In this document: positions 31,641 through 41,080 of the stretch, piece by piece
Layout of the letters: each line of letters begins with the position of its first letter
How positions within the stretch are numbered: the first letter of the stretch is position 1
NCBI GenBank assembly: GCA_964596015.1
Contig: CAZQSB010000001.1
Span: 62,001 to 126,000, forward strand
Length of the DNA stretch: 64,000 nt
Source of the DNA: WJMD01 sp964596015
GTDB taxonomy: Bacteria > Joyebacterota > Joyebacteria > Joyebacterales > Joyebacteraceae
Direction: 5' to 3'
Notes under the pieces: generated by a model
Seen by the model: the letters and a program-made list of their open reading frames with translations, nothing else
Databases searched by the model: none
Told to the model about the DNA's origin: nothing
Program-made: the position numbers and the translations under genes

Positions 31641-32180
31641 ATGAGAGCACTGTTGTCGGTTCTCTTCGCGGCGACGCTGACGTTCGCCGCGGCCGCGGGC
31701 GGAGCGCAGGATACGACGCCCGGGAGCGGGACGGCCCCGGCGGCCGACACGTCGGGTGTTGGAACCGGAGAGACGGCCGTCTCGGAAGCGGATTCTGCGA
31801 GAGCGGCGCGGGAGATGGAGGTCGGCAGGCTGATGGTCCAGCGCTGCGCGCAGTGTCACGGCGAGGGGCGGCCCGCGGCGGGGCTCAGCCTCGAGCGGGT
31901 CCACTTCCCGCAGTCGATGGTCGGGGTCGCCAGCGCGCAGGTCGACACGCTCTCTCTCGTGGAACCCGGCGAACCGGACCGGAGCTATCTCGTCTGGAAG
32001 CTCGAGGATCGGGACGACGCCGTCGGCAGCCGCATGCCGATCGGTCCGAAGCCCCTTCCCGAAGCGCAGATCGAGCTCGTGAAGAGCTGGATCGCCGCGC
32101 TGCCGCAGGAGACGGCGCCGGCCGACACCGCCCGTTCCGGCGATGAACCGCCCGAGGGGAAAGTCGGCGAGGGAAGCTGA
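31641..32180 (+). CDS. Exported mono-haem c-type cytochrome
   Basis: 179 residues from ATG 31641, chosen because GGGAGGCG precedes it; an in-frame ATG at 31620 lacks one. Signal peptide MRALLSVLFAATLTFAAAAG. A Thr/Ser/Ala-rich spacer (to about 55) is followed by one haem motif CAQCH and 'PAAGLSLERVHF', the pattern of the Planctomycete-type (PSCyt1-like) cytochrome domain; the axial Met is in SRMPIGPKPL, then a final helix IELVKSWIAAL. It is a small periplasmic or surface electron carrier; the partner is unknown. It stands between ybgA and a DUF255 gene. Confidence 0.87.
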   Translation: MRALLSVLFAATLTFAAAAGGAQDTTPGSGTAPAADTSGVGTGETAVSEADSARAAREMEVGRLMVQRCAQCHGEGRPAAGLSLERVHFPQSMVGVASAQVDTLSLVEPGEPDRSYLVWKLEDRDDAVGSRMPIGPKPLPEAQIELVKSWIAALPQETAPADTARSGDEPPEGKVGEGS

Positions 32181-32259
32181 CCACATGTGAGGACATGCGC
32201 GAGGCCGCGGCCGGTCGAACCGCGCAGAGAGACGCGGACCGCGGCCGCCTGATGACGGG

Positions 32260-34347
32260 ATGTTCCCCATGAGCAGGAAGAACAGGCTGGCGGACGAGCA
32301 GAGCCCGTACCTCCTCCAGCACGCGACCAATCCGGTGGACTGGCACCCATGGGGCGACGAGGCGTTCGAGCGAGCGCGCTCCGAGGAAAAGCCGCTCTTC
32401 ATCTCGATCGGCTACGCCGCGTGCCACTGGTGCCACGTCATGGAGGAGGAGTCCTTCGAAGACGAGGAGGTGGCGGCGCTCCTGAACGACGCCTTCGTGT
32501 GCGTCAAGGTCGACCGCGAGGAGCGGCCCGACGTCGACCGCGTCTACATGGACGTCGCCATGATGATGACCGGACGAGGCGGATGGCCGCTGACGATCAT
32601 CGCGTCTCCCGACGGGACCCCGTTCTTCGCCGCGACGTACATACCGAAGCACAGCAGATTCGGCCAGCCGGGGCTCGTTGAGCTCGTCCCGAAGATCGTC
32701 GAGCTCTACCGGCGGACCCCGGGCGAGATCGACCGGGTCACCTCACAGGTCCGCGCCGCCCTCAGGAACCCGCAGTCCCCGCCACCCGACGAGCCGGACG
32801 AGGCCCTTCTCGCTCTCGCCCGGGACGATCTGAGAGCGCGCTTCGATGAGCATCACGGCGGCTTCGGCGACGCGCCGAAGTTCCCGTCGCCGCACCAGCT
32901 CATGTTCCTTCTGAGGTGGTGGAGCAGAACGGGCGACCGCGCGTCGCTCAACATGGTCACGAGGACGCTTGAGGAAATGGAGCGCGGAGGCATCCACGAC
33001 CAGCTGGACGGGGGCTTCCACAGATACTCGACCGACTCACGCTGGCATCTCCCCCACTTCGAGAAGATGCTCTACGACCAGGCGCTCATAGCGCTGGCTT
33101 CTGCGGAGACCCGACAGGTCACCGGCGAGGAGCGCTTCGCGAAGCTGGCAAGCCGAACGCTCGACTACGCGCTTCGGAGGCTCGGCTCGCCGGAGGGAGG
33201 GTTCTTCTGTTCCGAGGACGCGGACAGCGGGGGCGGCGAGGGTCGCTTCTACCTGTGGACGACCAGAGAGGTGCGGGACGCTCTCGGCGACGACGCCGAG
33301 CTCGTCATCATGGCGCACGGGCTGACCGAGGACGGCAACGCGGTCGACGAGGCGACGGGAGAGACCACGGGATTGAACGTTCTTGGCGCGGGCCGACCGC
33401 TCGAGTCGCTGGCCGCCCGGCTCGGAGAGCCCGTCGACGACGTGGCGGAACGTCTCGAGCGCGCCCGGTCGTCGCTCCTCCGGTTGAGGGAGAAACGTGA
33501 ACGACCGCCGCTCGACGACAAGGTGCTGACCGACTGGAACGGCCTCATGATCGCGGCGCTCGCCTTCTCGTGCCGCGCGTTCGGTGAGGCGCGCTTCGGT
33601 GAGGCGGCGGAACGCGCCGCGGAGTTCGTCCTCGACATCATGAGCGACGGCGACAGGCTTCTGCACCGGTACAGGGGCGGCTCGGCGGGGGTCCCCGGCA
33701 ACCTGGACGACTATGCGTACCTCGTCTGGGGCCTCATCGAGCTTCACGCGACGACCCAGGACATGCGGTGGCTCGAGCGCGCTCTCAGGCTCACGGCCTC
33801 GATGCTGGAGCACTTCACCGACGCGGACGGAGGATTCCACTTCACGCCGGACGACGGCGAGAGACTCGTGGCGCGCCCCAAGGAGATCTACGACGGCGCG
33901 ACCCCCGCCGGAAACTCGGTGGCGGCGCTGAACCTCGCGCGACTGGCCGGCCTGACCGGACGCCGCGCTCTGGAGGAGGCCGCGGCCCGGACGGTCCGCT
34001 CGGCGACCGGGTCGGCGCGCATGCACCCTTCAGGTCACGCTTTCCTTCTCTGCGCGGCCGACCATCTGATCGGACCATCCGCGGAGGTCGTCATCGCCGG
34101 GCGGAAGGACGCCGACGACACCAGAGCGTTCACGGCGGCCCTGGCGAGCCGGTTCCTTCCGCGCACGAGCGTGCTCGTGAAGGAAGGGGACGAGGCGGCG
34201 CGCGTCGCCCCGTGGACCACAACGCTCGAGTCGCGGGATGGGAGGGCGACGGCCGCGGTCTGTCGCGGCGAGACATGCGGTCTGCCGGTCACGGACCCGG
34301 CCGAGATGCTGGCCCGGCTGGAGGCCGGCAGCACGGAGACGGAATGA
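32260..34347 (+). CDS. DUF255 / YyaL-type thioredoxin-domain protein
   Basis: 695 residues (ATG 32269 is an equally plausible start). N-terminal thioredoxin-like DUF255: NRLADEQSPYLLQHATNPVD, WGDEAFERARSEEKPLFISI and the CxxC in GYAACHWCHVMEEESFED; then DREERPDVDRVYM and GRGGWPLTI. The rest is an (alpha/alpha)6-like barrel as in N-acylglucosamine epimerases: HGGFGDAPKFPSPHQLMFLL, GIHDQLDGGFHRYSTD, HLPHFEKMLYDQALI, DDKVLTDWNGLMIAALA and NSVAALNLARLAGLTGRR. Widely conserved but without firm function. It overlaps the following GNAT gene by ATGA, so the pair is co-translated. Confidence 0.92.
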   Translation: MFPMSRKNRLADEQSPYLLQHATNPVDWHPWGDEAFERARSEEKPLFISIGYAACHWCHVMEEESFEDEEVAALLNDAFVCVKVDREERPDVDRVYMDVAMMMTGRGGWPLTIIASPDGTPFFAATYIPKHSRFGQPGLVELVPKIVELYRRTPGEIDRVTSQVRAALRNPQSPPPDEPDEALLALARDDLRARFDEHHGGFGDAPKFPSPHQLMFLLRWWSRTGDRASLNMVTRTLEEMERGGIHDQLDGGFHRYSTDSRWHLPHFEKMLYDQALIALASAETRQVTGEERFAKLASRTLDYALRRLGSPEGGFFCSEDADSGGGEGRFYLWTTREVRDALGDDAELVIMAHGLTEDGNAVDEATGETTGLNVLGAGRPLESLAARLGEPVDDVAERLERARSSLLRLREKRERPPLDDKVLTDWNGLMIAALAFSCRAFGEARFGEAAERAAEFVLDIMSDGDRLLHRYRGGSAGVPGNLDDYAYLVWGLIELHATTQDMRWLERALRLTASMLEHFTDADGGFHFTPDDGERLVARPKEIYDGATPAGNSVAALNLARLAGLTGRRALEEAAARTVRSATGSARMHPSGHAFLLCAADHLIGPSAEVVIAGRKDADDTRAFTAALASRFLPRTSVLVKEGDEAARVAPWTTTLESRDGRATAAVCRGETCGLPVTDPAEMLARLEAGSTETE

Positions 34348-35258
34348 AGAGAGACAAGGCCATCGAGGTCCATCCACTGCGCCCCGGCGAGGAGATGCTC
34401 TGGCTCTCGGTCGCGAGCGCGCCCGATGAGGTCGCGCTCAGGCGCCCGGCGTTCACCGACCTCGTTGGCGGCGAGAAGCGTCGCGACCGGCGATGCCATC
34501 TCATCGCCGTGTCGGAAGGCCGCGCCGCGGGAAGGCTCACGGGGACGTTCCTGAACCCCAGACTGTACTTCATCCAGGAGCTCCAGAGCAGCACGCCGGG
34601 AGCGTTCGCCGAGACCGCGAGAGTGTTCGGCGGCTACCTCGCCCGCTCCTTCGAGCAGGACAGCATCGAGGTCCTCTCGTGGGACAGACCCGACCTCCGC
34701 GAGCTCAACAGAGCGCTTCTCGACTCGGGCTTTCGCGTGGGACGGCGCAAGGTGTTCGTGGAGCTGGACCTGACGGACTTCGCGTCGAGAACGGCCGCGC
34801 CGTTCTCGTACGTATCGCTCGCGGACGTCGGGGAGCGGGCGTTCGTCGACGTGATGTCGAGAGCCGCCGAGGGCGACCCCTTCGAGGATGTCACGGCCCG
34901 CGACCCCACGACGGACTTCCGGGAGCTGGTGGAGTACGCCGGCGAGACGTTCGACCCGACCTGGTGGCGCATCGCGAGGAAAGGCAGACGGACCATCGGG
35001 GTGGTCCTGCCCCAGCGCTTCCCCGGCCCGGCCAGCGAGGGAACGCTCTTCTACGTCGGAGTGCTGCCTCAGGAGAGGGGCAGGGGCTTCGGCCGCGCGC
35101 TTCACGCGGAGGGCCTGGGGTTCCTGGCGCGCGCCGGTGTCCGCCACTACATCGGCTCGACCGACGAGAGGAACGCGCCGATGATCAGGATCTTCGAGGC
35201 CAACAAGTGCCGCAGGAAAGGCGTACAGCTCTTCCTGACGGCGTCCGCGGCCGGCTAG
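34344..35258 (+). CDS. GNAT-family acetyltransferase-like protein
   Basis: 304 residues from ATG 34344 (ATGA overlap with the previous stop). Two halves: an N-terminal region with 'LSWDRPDLRELNRALLDSGF' and VGRRKVFVELDL, and a C-terminal GNAT fold with 'TLFYVGVLPQERGRGFGRAL' (acetyl-CoA-binding R/Q-x-x-G-x-G/A) followed by HAEGLGFLARAGVRHYIGS and 'NAPMIRIFEANKCRRK'. The arrangement suggests a tandem or extended GNAT; substrate unknown. Only the second half keeps a clear acetyl-CoA motif. Confidence 0.83.
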   Translation: MKRDKAIEVHPLRPGEEMLWLSVASAPDEVALRRPAFTDLVGGEKRRDRRCHLIAVSEGRAAGRLTGTFLNPRLYFIQELQSSTPGAFAETARVFGGYLARSFEQDSIEVLSWDRPDLRELNRALLDSGFRVGRRKVFVELDLTDFASRTAAPFSYVSLADVGERAFVDVMSRAAEGDPFEDVTARDPTTDFRELVEYAGETFDPTWWRIARKGRRTIGVVLPQRFPGPASEGTLFYVGVLPQERGRGFGRALHAEGLGFLARAGVRHYIGSTDERNAPMIRIFEANKCRRKGVQLFLTASAAG

Positions 35259-35289
35259 GGAAGAGCTCCCCCCGACCCGCCGGCGGCGA

Positions 35290-37896
35290 TCATCCTCCGT
35301 CGACGCTCTCCGACGCCCGTGGTCCGGGACGTCCGGTCCCGGCCGCGGCGTGTGAGCGCTTGTCCTCGTACATCGCCTCGTCGGCCTTCGAGAGCGTCTC
35401 CGTCACCGACGTCAGGTCGTACGGCTCCCACCGAGCGAAGCCCATCGAAAGATCGAAATCGACACCGTCGGGGATCCCGCTGGCCTCGCGCCAGCGCTCG
35501 AACGCCTCCCTGATGCGGGCGCACACGGGGCCGGGCTCGCCGGCGAGCCCCGGCATCATGATGAGGAACTCGTCCCCGCCGTAACGCACGACGATCTCTG
35601 ACGTCCTCACGTGTCCCGCCAGGAACCGCGCGACGCCCCGAAGCACGTCGTCGCCCATCACGTGGCCGTGGGTGTCGTTGACCTGCTTGAAGCGGTCGAT
35701 GTCGACCATGAGGAACCCGATGGGCTCACCCGAGCGCCGAGACCGTTCGGTCTCCCGCTCGACGGCCTCCTGGAAGTAGTTCCTGTTGTAGAGACCCGTG
35801 AGCCGGTCGCGGATCGCCTCTTCGTGCAGTCGGTTCTCAAGCCTGATCCTGCCGGCGGCCTGACGGGCGTGGTCCAGCAGGAGGTCCGTCAACCGGACGT
35901 CGTCGGTGGTGAACGCGGCCGACGTCATGGCGAAGCAGTGCAGCACGCCCAGGTCCTCGGCCGGGAACGAGAGCCCTCGCTCGAACCCCTCGGGAGCGGG
36001 CATCCCGCCGACGTCATCGTCGCTCGTGAAGAGCTGCATCCTGCCGGTCCGAAACGCCTCGCCCAGATGTCCCGCCTCGTCGACCGGCATGGGCTCCGGC
36101 TTCGTCTCACGACCACGACAGCACGTCGCGGCGAGCTCGAGCATGCCGTCCTCCTCGACGAAGAAGCCACACGCGTCGATGCTCAGGATGCTGCGGGCGG
36201 CTTCCGTGATGAGCGCGTAGATCTCTCCCAGATCCCTGCATTCGGCGAACCGCTTCACGACTCCATGGAGTTCTTCCAGCTTACGGCCGGCCTCTGCGGT
36301 CGCGAGCTCGGCGCGCTTCTGCTCGGTGACGTCCGAGATCATCACGAGGTCGTGCGTCGCGCTGCCCTCATCGTCGGTCAGGACGGTTCCGTGGATCCGC
36401 CCGGTCTTCTCGTCGCCGTTCTTGGTCACGAAGGACACGTCGTACGGCGGGATCGGGCGTCCGGCCATCCGCTCGAGGAAGCGCTTCATGAGGCGCCCCT
36501 TGGTCTTGTTCGGGATGAACGGCAGGAAGAGGATGTTGCGCCCGACGATCTCGTCGCGCGGGTATCCCAGCCAGTCCTCGATACGGCCGTTCACGTCGAC
36601 CACGCTGCCCTTCCTGTCCATCAGAACGATCGCCTCAGGCGAGAGGTCGAACACCGAACGGTACTTCGCCTCGCTCCGCCTGACCTCCCGCTCGGCCTTC
36701 TTCTCCTCGGTCACGTCGCGGGCGAAGATCGCAAGCCGCTCGACGGCGCCGTCCGCGCCGGGTACGGGATGCACCCGGACCGAGTAGACGCGCCCGTCCT
36801 CACGCACCTCTTCCTCGGCGGCCTCGCCTGTGCTCGCCACGCGGCGAAGGACCTTCAGCCGGTGCTCCCTGAGCCGCCCCTCGAAGAGCTCGTCGGACGG
36901 CCGCCCGACGACTTCGGAAGGCGCGCGCCCGACCTGGGACGCGGCGTTCATGTTCACCGCGATCACGTTGAGATCGAGGTCGAGCAGCACCGCGCCGCCC
37001 GGGAAGTTGTCAATGAGGGTCTGCGCCGTCTCGCGGCTCTGCATGAGGTTCCGCTCTGCCCGGGAATGTTCGATGGCGCGGGAGAGCTGCTCCGCGACGG
37101 CGTCCAGGAGATAGCGCTCCTCCTTGAGGAAAGGGTCTCCCTGCGCGCTCTCGGGTACCTTCTTGTAGAAGACCTCGACGGAACCGATCTTCTCGCCGTC
37201 TGCGACGAGGTCCGAGGCCATACGCCAACGGGTCTCGCGAAAGTCCTTCGACGCGTACGTGTTCGGACCAACGACGACGCGCGCGCACGCGAGCCCGGGA
37301 TACTGCCAGCCGGAGGGGAGGATGGATACCACGTCCCTGGCGATCTGTGCATCGGTGCGGGCATGCGAGTGGAGCTTCTGCATGATCGAGTAGAGACACT
37401 GGAGCTCCTTCACGCGCTCAGCGAGGTCCCGGGACCGGCGCCGGACGAGTTCCTCTACCGCCTTCCGTTCGGTGATGTCATGGAACATGCCGAAGGTGCC
37501 GTCGTAGCGTCCCTCATCGTCGTAGCGTGGGGAGACCGTCACGATGACGTGTCGCTTCTTCCCGTCGGTTCTCCGGACGGCGAGCTCATACTCGCCCCGC
37601 TCGCCGCCCCGCCTCCTCCCCGTCTCGTCCGCGAGGCGTGACCAGTCATCTGCCGAGACGAACTCAAGGAGCGAAGCGCCGATGAGCTCCTCACGCGGGA
37701 TGCCGAGGATCTCGGCCCCGGCGTCGTTCACATAGACGAACCGCTCGTCCTTGTCGACGACGCTCACCCCCTCGCCGACGTTCTCGACGATGGCGCGGAA
37801 AGCATGGTCGGCGAGGCGCCGGCCGTGAGCCCCGGTTCCTCGGCGGCCCTTCGCAGTTCGGTGGTCGTGTCTCTCTTCAGGAACAGCGTGCCCCAT
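35290..37896 (-). CDS. PAS/GAF sensor diguanylate cyclase
   Basis: 868 residues from ATG 37896 (GGGAGGAAG upstream). No membrane segments, so cytoplasmic. Order: PAS at about 30-150 (GVSVVDKDERFVYVNDAGAE), GAF at about 160-275, PAS at about 285-405, PAS at about 415-535 (SVFDLSPEAIVLMDRKGSVV), GAF at about 550-690, GGDEF at about 700-855. The cyclase keeps RDRLTGLYNRNYF, DIDRFKQVNDTHGH and YGGDEF, so it should make c-di-GMP. The allosteric I-site RxxD is RTSE here, so product inhibition may be weakened. No EAL domain. Convergent with the GNAT gene; a CCGAACGC/GCGTTCGG hairpin (37920-37943) lies in its leader. Confidence 0.92.
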   Translation of the reverse strand: MGHAVPEERHDHRTAKGRRGTGAHGRRLADHAFRAIVENVGEGVSVVDKDERFVYVNDAGAEILGIPREELIGASLLEFVSADDWSRLADETGRRRGGERGEYELAVRRTDGKKRHVIVTVSPRYDDEGRYDGTFGMFHDITERKAVEELVRRRSRDLAERVKELQCLYSIMQKLHSHARTDAQIARDVVSILPSGWQYPGLACARVVVGPNTYASKDFRETRWRMASDLVADGEKIGSVEVFYKKVPESAQGDPFLKEERYLLDAVAEQLSRAIEHSRAERNLMQSRETAQTLIDNFPGGAVLLDLDLNVIAVNMNAASQVGRAPSEVVGRPSDELFEGRLREHRLKVLRRVASTGEAAEEEVREDGRVYSVRVHPVPGADGAVERLAIFARDVTEEKKAEREVRRSEAKYRSVFDLSPEAIVLMDRKGSVVDVNGRIEDWLGYPRDEIVGRNILFLPFIPNKTKGRLMKRFLERMAGRPIPPYDVSFVTKNGDEKTGRIHGTVLTDDEGSATHDLVMISDVTEQKRAELATAEAGRKLEELHGVVKRFAECRDLGEIYALITEAARSILSIDACGFFVEEDGMLELAATCCRGRETKPEPMPVDEAGHLGEAFRTGRMQLFTSDDDVGGMPAPEGFERGLSFPAEDLGVLHCFAMTSAAFTTDDVRLTDLLLDHARQAAGRIRLENRLHEEAIRDRLTGLYNRNYFQEAVERETERSRRSGEPIGFLMVDIDRFKQVNDTHGHVMGDDVLRGVARFLAGHVRTSEIVVRYGGDEFLIMMPGLAGEPGPVCARIREAFERWREASGIPDGVDFDLSMGFARWEPYDLTSVTETLSKADEAMYEDKRSHAAAGTGRPGPRASESVDGG

Positions 37897-38209
37897 CACT
37901 TCCTCCCATGGCGGAGCTTCCGAACGCGCCTCTCGGCGTTCGGACAGGAAACTGCTTCAGGTTGCTCATCCGAGAGCGTCGCGGGTTCTTCTGCGCGCCT
38001 CGGTCGCGTTTCATGAGTTTATCCTGCAACGATTGTGCCGAAGGACGAGCGCCACTCATTCTGACGAAACGCGGTTTGACGAACCGTGGGAGATGCGGCT
38101 AGAGTCGCCTGTCGCACATGCGACGCGCGGTCGGGCGTGCTCCCGCGGAGCCCGTCCGCCGCGCAGGACCCCGGGAGCACGTCGAAAGGCCCCACACACG
38201 GGAGGAACC
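37897..38209. other. 313-nt divergent intergenic region
   Basis: Contains the ribosome site and leader hairpin of the diguanylate cyclase gene on the minus strand, the promoter of the repeat-protein gene (38076-38105) on the plus strand, and its leader of about 98 nt. No gene or RNA is recognised. Confidence 0.6.
38076..38105 (+). promoter_or_regulatory. Predicted promoter of the DxxGxDxY repeat-protein gene
   Basis: TTGACG (38076-38081), 18-nt spacer, TAGAGT (38100-38105), identical in spacer length and -10 sequence to the aldolase promoter. Confidence 0.6.
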
Positions 38210-40093
38210 GTGAAGCACGCTCTCCGGCTCATCCTCGCCACCCTCCTCTGCCTCCCCGCCGCGGCCGGCGCGGGAGCGCCCGATGGAGCGGCCGGCCTCA
38301 TTGCGGACGCGCTGAGGTCTGTCGCGCTGGACCGGGACGACCTCTCATTCCGCACGGACTACGCCGACCATCCGGACTCGTTCCGCCTCGCGCTCGTTGA
38401 CTCGCTCCTCGAGGGCCCGCTCGACACCGAGTCGTTCGTTCTCTCGGCGGCGGACGCGGCGATGGAGGCGACCTCGCTCGAGGCCCTCGTCTCGGCGTGC
38501 GCCTTCGACCTCGGGCTCCGGCTGGAGGGAGTCGGGTGTCCGACCGACCCGGACGGCCGGATGGAACCGAAGGCGGGCGGCCCGGAGCTGCTGGACGTGC
38601 TGCTGCCGGCCTTCGCCCGCGTCGACGCGCTCGTCGACGAGGCGCTCGAGGAACTCACGGACGAGGAGCGGGAGTTCCTCCGGGAGAACGCCCCCGTGCT
38701 TCTCGAGGAGGAGGAGTTCGACCCCGACAAGCCGATCGACGAGAGAGAGCGGGAAGAAGAGGAAGAGGAAGAACTCGGCGACCGGCTCCTCGAGATCGCG
38801 GGACGTATCGACTACGGGAAGCTCGCCGAGGCGGGACGGATCCTCGCGGCGGCGGTCGACGCGGCGGTCCCGCTCGCCGTCGACATGGCGGCGGCGCCGC
38901 CGGCTCGGGAGGAGGTCCCCGAAGAGGCGCCCGTCGAGGGTGACGTCCTCAGGGTGTTCGACTCGCCGCACGGGTTCCTCGTGATCGGCGGACCCGGCGC
39001 GACGCTCTACAGGGGAGCGTTCCCCCTGATCATCGACCTTGGAGGGGACGACGTCTACGACCAGAGGCCCGAAGGGCGGCCTCAGACGGCGTCGGTCATC
39101 GTGGACGTCGACGGGGACGACACCTACAGAGGCCGGCACCACGCCCTCGGCGGAGGGTTCCTCGGAGCCTCGGTCCTCGCGGACCTGGCGGGCGACGATG
39201 AGTACCGCGCCGCGAGCTTCTCGATCGGTTCGGGGCTCTTCGGGGTCGGAGTCCTCTACGACCGAGACGGGAACGACCGCTACGTCGGCGACACGTGCGT
39301 CGAGGGCGCGGGCGCCTTCGGGATAGGAGTCCTTCATGACGAGGCGGGAAACGACGTGTACGAATCCGCCCTCTTCTCACAGGCTTTCGGCTTTGTGATG
39401 GGTTCGGGGCTCCTCCTCGACCGGACAGGCAACGACCTCTACGTGGCCGGCCTCAAGTACACGGACGAGATCCGGTACTTCGACCACTACCTCAGTCTGT
39501 CGCAGGGCTTCGGGTTCGGATGGCGGCCCGACGCCTCAGGCGGCATCGGCCTGCTGGTCGACGGCGAGGGGAACGACGTCTACACGTCCGACATCTTCGG
39601 GCAGGGTTCGAGCTACTGGTTCGCGGTCGGCGGACTCGTCGACCATGCCGGGAACGACCAGTACGTCTCGTACCAGTACGCGCAGGGCGCCGCCACGCAC
39701 ATCACGGTCGCCGCGCTCATAGATGTCGAGGGAGACGACAACTACGTTTCGAAGGGCGTCTCGCAGGGCTGCGGTCACGACCTCGCGATCGGCATACTCC
39801 ACGACCTCGCGGGAGACGACAACTACACCTGCCACGACCTGTCGCAGGGGGCCGGGAACGCGAACGGGATAGGGGTGCTCCTGGACGACGCCGGGAACGA
39901 CGTCTACTCGGTCCGGAACCCGCTCAACACGCACGGCTACGGCAACAGGCGGCGCGAGTACGGGAGCGTCGGGCTGTTCATCGACGCCGGGGGCATCGAT
40001 ACCTACTCCGGTCTCGGCGCCGACGGCACGTGGTGGACGCAGAGCTTCCACGGCGTCGGGATCGACGCCGGAGATGAGGAGGACGAACGATGA
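38210..40093 (+). CDS. Exported repeat protein with twelve DxxGxDxY units
   Basis: 627 residues. Start is GTG 38210 with GGAGGAACC right before it, opening on a signal peptide (KHALRLILATLLCLPAAAGA). Residues about 25-240 are helical with an acidic stretch (EREREEEEEEELGDRL). From about 275 to 615 the motif hhhDxxGxDxY occurs twelve times at intervals of roughly 24-40 residues, e.g. LIIDLGGDDVY, VLYDRDGNDRY, LLVDGEGNDVY, ILHDLAGDDNY, separated by SQGxGxxxGIGxL-type strands. This predicts a beta-solenoid with Asp-rich turns, similar in spirit to RTX calcium repeats but with a different motif. Not a family I can name. It overlaps the HEAT-repeat gene by ATGA. Confidence 0.85.
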   Translation: MKHALRLILATLLCLPAAAGAGAPDGAAGLIADALRSVALDRDDLSFRTDYADHPDSFRLALVDSLLEGPLDTESFVLSAADAAMEATSLEALVSACAFDLGLRLEGVGCPTDPDGRMEPKAGGPELLDVLLPAFARVDALVDEALEELTDEEREFLRENAPVLLEEEEFDPDKPIDEREREEEEEEELGDRLLEIAGRIDYGKLAEAGRILAAAVDAAVPLAVDMAAAPPAREEVPEEAPVEGDVLRVFDSPHGFLVIGGPGATLYRGAFPLIIDLGGDDVYDQRPEGRPQTASVIVDVDGDDTYRGRHHALGGGFLGASVLADLAGDDEYRAASFSIGSGLFGVGVLYDRDGNDRYVGDTCVEGAGAFGIGVLHDEAGNDVYESALFSQAFGFVMGSGLLLDRTGNDLYVAGLKYTDEIRYFDHYLSLSQGFGFGWRPDASGGIGLLVDGEGNDVYTSDIFGQGSSYWFAVGGLVDHAGNDQYVSYQYAQGAATHITVAALIDVEGDDNYVSKGVSQGCGHDLAIGILHDLAGDDNYTCHDLSQGAGNANGIGVLLDDAGNDVYSVRNPLNTHGYGNRRREYGSVGLFIDAGGIDTYSGLGADGTWWTQSFHGVGIDAGDEEDER

Positions 40094-41070
40094 GAACGCT
40101 GGTCGTCCTTTGTCTGTTCGCTCTCGCGGCGCCGGTCGCGGCCCAGGAACCGGGTGAGGCCCCGCCCGACACGCTGGCGCTCGCGAAGATGTCGCCCGAG
40201 GAACTCTTCGTCCGCGCTTCGTCGGCCGAACTCCAGTACGCAGGTGACCTCGAGCCGGCCCGTCGACTCCTCGCGCGGAAGCACGGGGAGTCGATCCCGT
40301 ATCTCGTGACCGAGCTCGACACCGATCAGCCGAGAGAACGCATCGCGCTCGAGAACATCTTCGTCAGGATCGGAGAGGACGCGGTTCCGGCGCTGGTCGA
40401 GGCCCTCGCGCGCGAGGCCCGCCGCGACGACACGACGCGCGGGGCGCGTCTCGCCGCTTACGTCCTGGCGAGGATCGGAGACCCGGCAGCGGTTCATCCT
40501 CTTGTGGAACTTCGGGAACACGACGAGTGGAAGATGCGCTCGTCGGTGGCCGACGCGCTGGGCCACCTCGGTGGGCCGGAGGCGGTCGAGACCCTGGTGG
40601 GCTTTCTGGATGACGGGGACGACTCGGTCAGGAAGGCCGCGGCCGCGTCGCTCGACCGCGCCGCGCGGGACGAGGCGGAGCTCGTCCTGGAACGCGCGGT
40701 CGACGGGCTCCTTCGGGCTCTCGAGGACGACTTCTACGGCGTGCGATACGCGGCGTCGGACGCGCTGGGACGACTGGGCGACGAGGTCGTGCCCCATCTC
40801 GCTGAACGCGTCGGGAGAGGTGAGCCGCGGACCCGGATGATGACCCTCCGCTCGCTCGGTCTGGTCGGGGGCCGCGACGCGCTTCGTGCCATCGCGCCAC
40901 ATCTCGAGGACGACGACTGGGCGGTGCGGGCGCAGGCGGCCGAGGCGGCCGGCAACGCTGGGACGATGTCGCGTTCCGTCAGGAGAAGGCTCGAAGCGAT
41001 GGCCGGGAGCGACCCTCACCCTCTCCCGGCAGCGAAGGCGGCGGAGGCGGCTTCGGCGGCGGGTTCGTAG
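40090..41070 (+). CDS. Exported HEAT-repeat protein
   Basis: 326 residues with signal peptide (MRTLVVLCLFALAAPVAAQE). Residues about 60-310 are HEAT/PBS-lyase-type helical repeats: AVPALVEALAREARRDD, AAYVLARIGDPAAVHPLVEL, SSVADALGHLGGPEAVETLV, AASDALGRLGDEVVPHLAER and LRSLGLVGGRDALRAIAPHL. It provides a protein-binding scaffold in the envelope. The ATG lies within the stop of the DxxGxDxY repeat gene (ATGA), so the two proteins are made together and are likely partners. It is convergent with the glycosyltransferase gene with only a 10-nt gap. Confidence 0.88.
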   Translation: MRTLVVLCLFALAAPVAAQEPGEAPPDTLALAKMSPEELFVRASSAELQYAGDLEPARRLLARKHGESIPYLVTELDTDQPRERIALENIFVRIGEDAVPALVEALAREARRDDTTRGARLAAYVLARIGDPAAVHPLVELREHDEWKMRSSVADALGHLGGPEAVETLVGFLDDGDDSVRKAAAASLDRAARDEAELVLERAVDGLLRALEDDFYGVRYAASDALGRLGDEVVPHLAERVGRGEPRTRMMTLRSLGLVGGRDALRAIAPHLEDDDWAVRAQAAEAAGNAGTMSRSVRRRLEAMAGSDPHPLPAAKAAEAASAAGS

Positions 41071-41080
41071 ACCATGCCGC

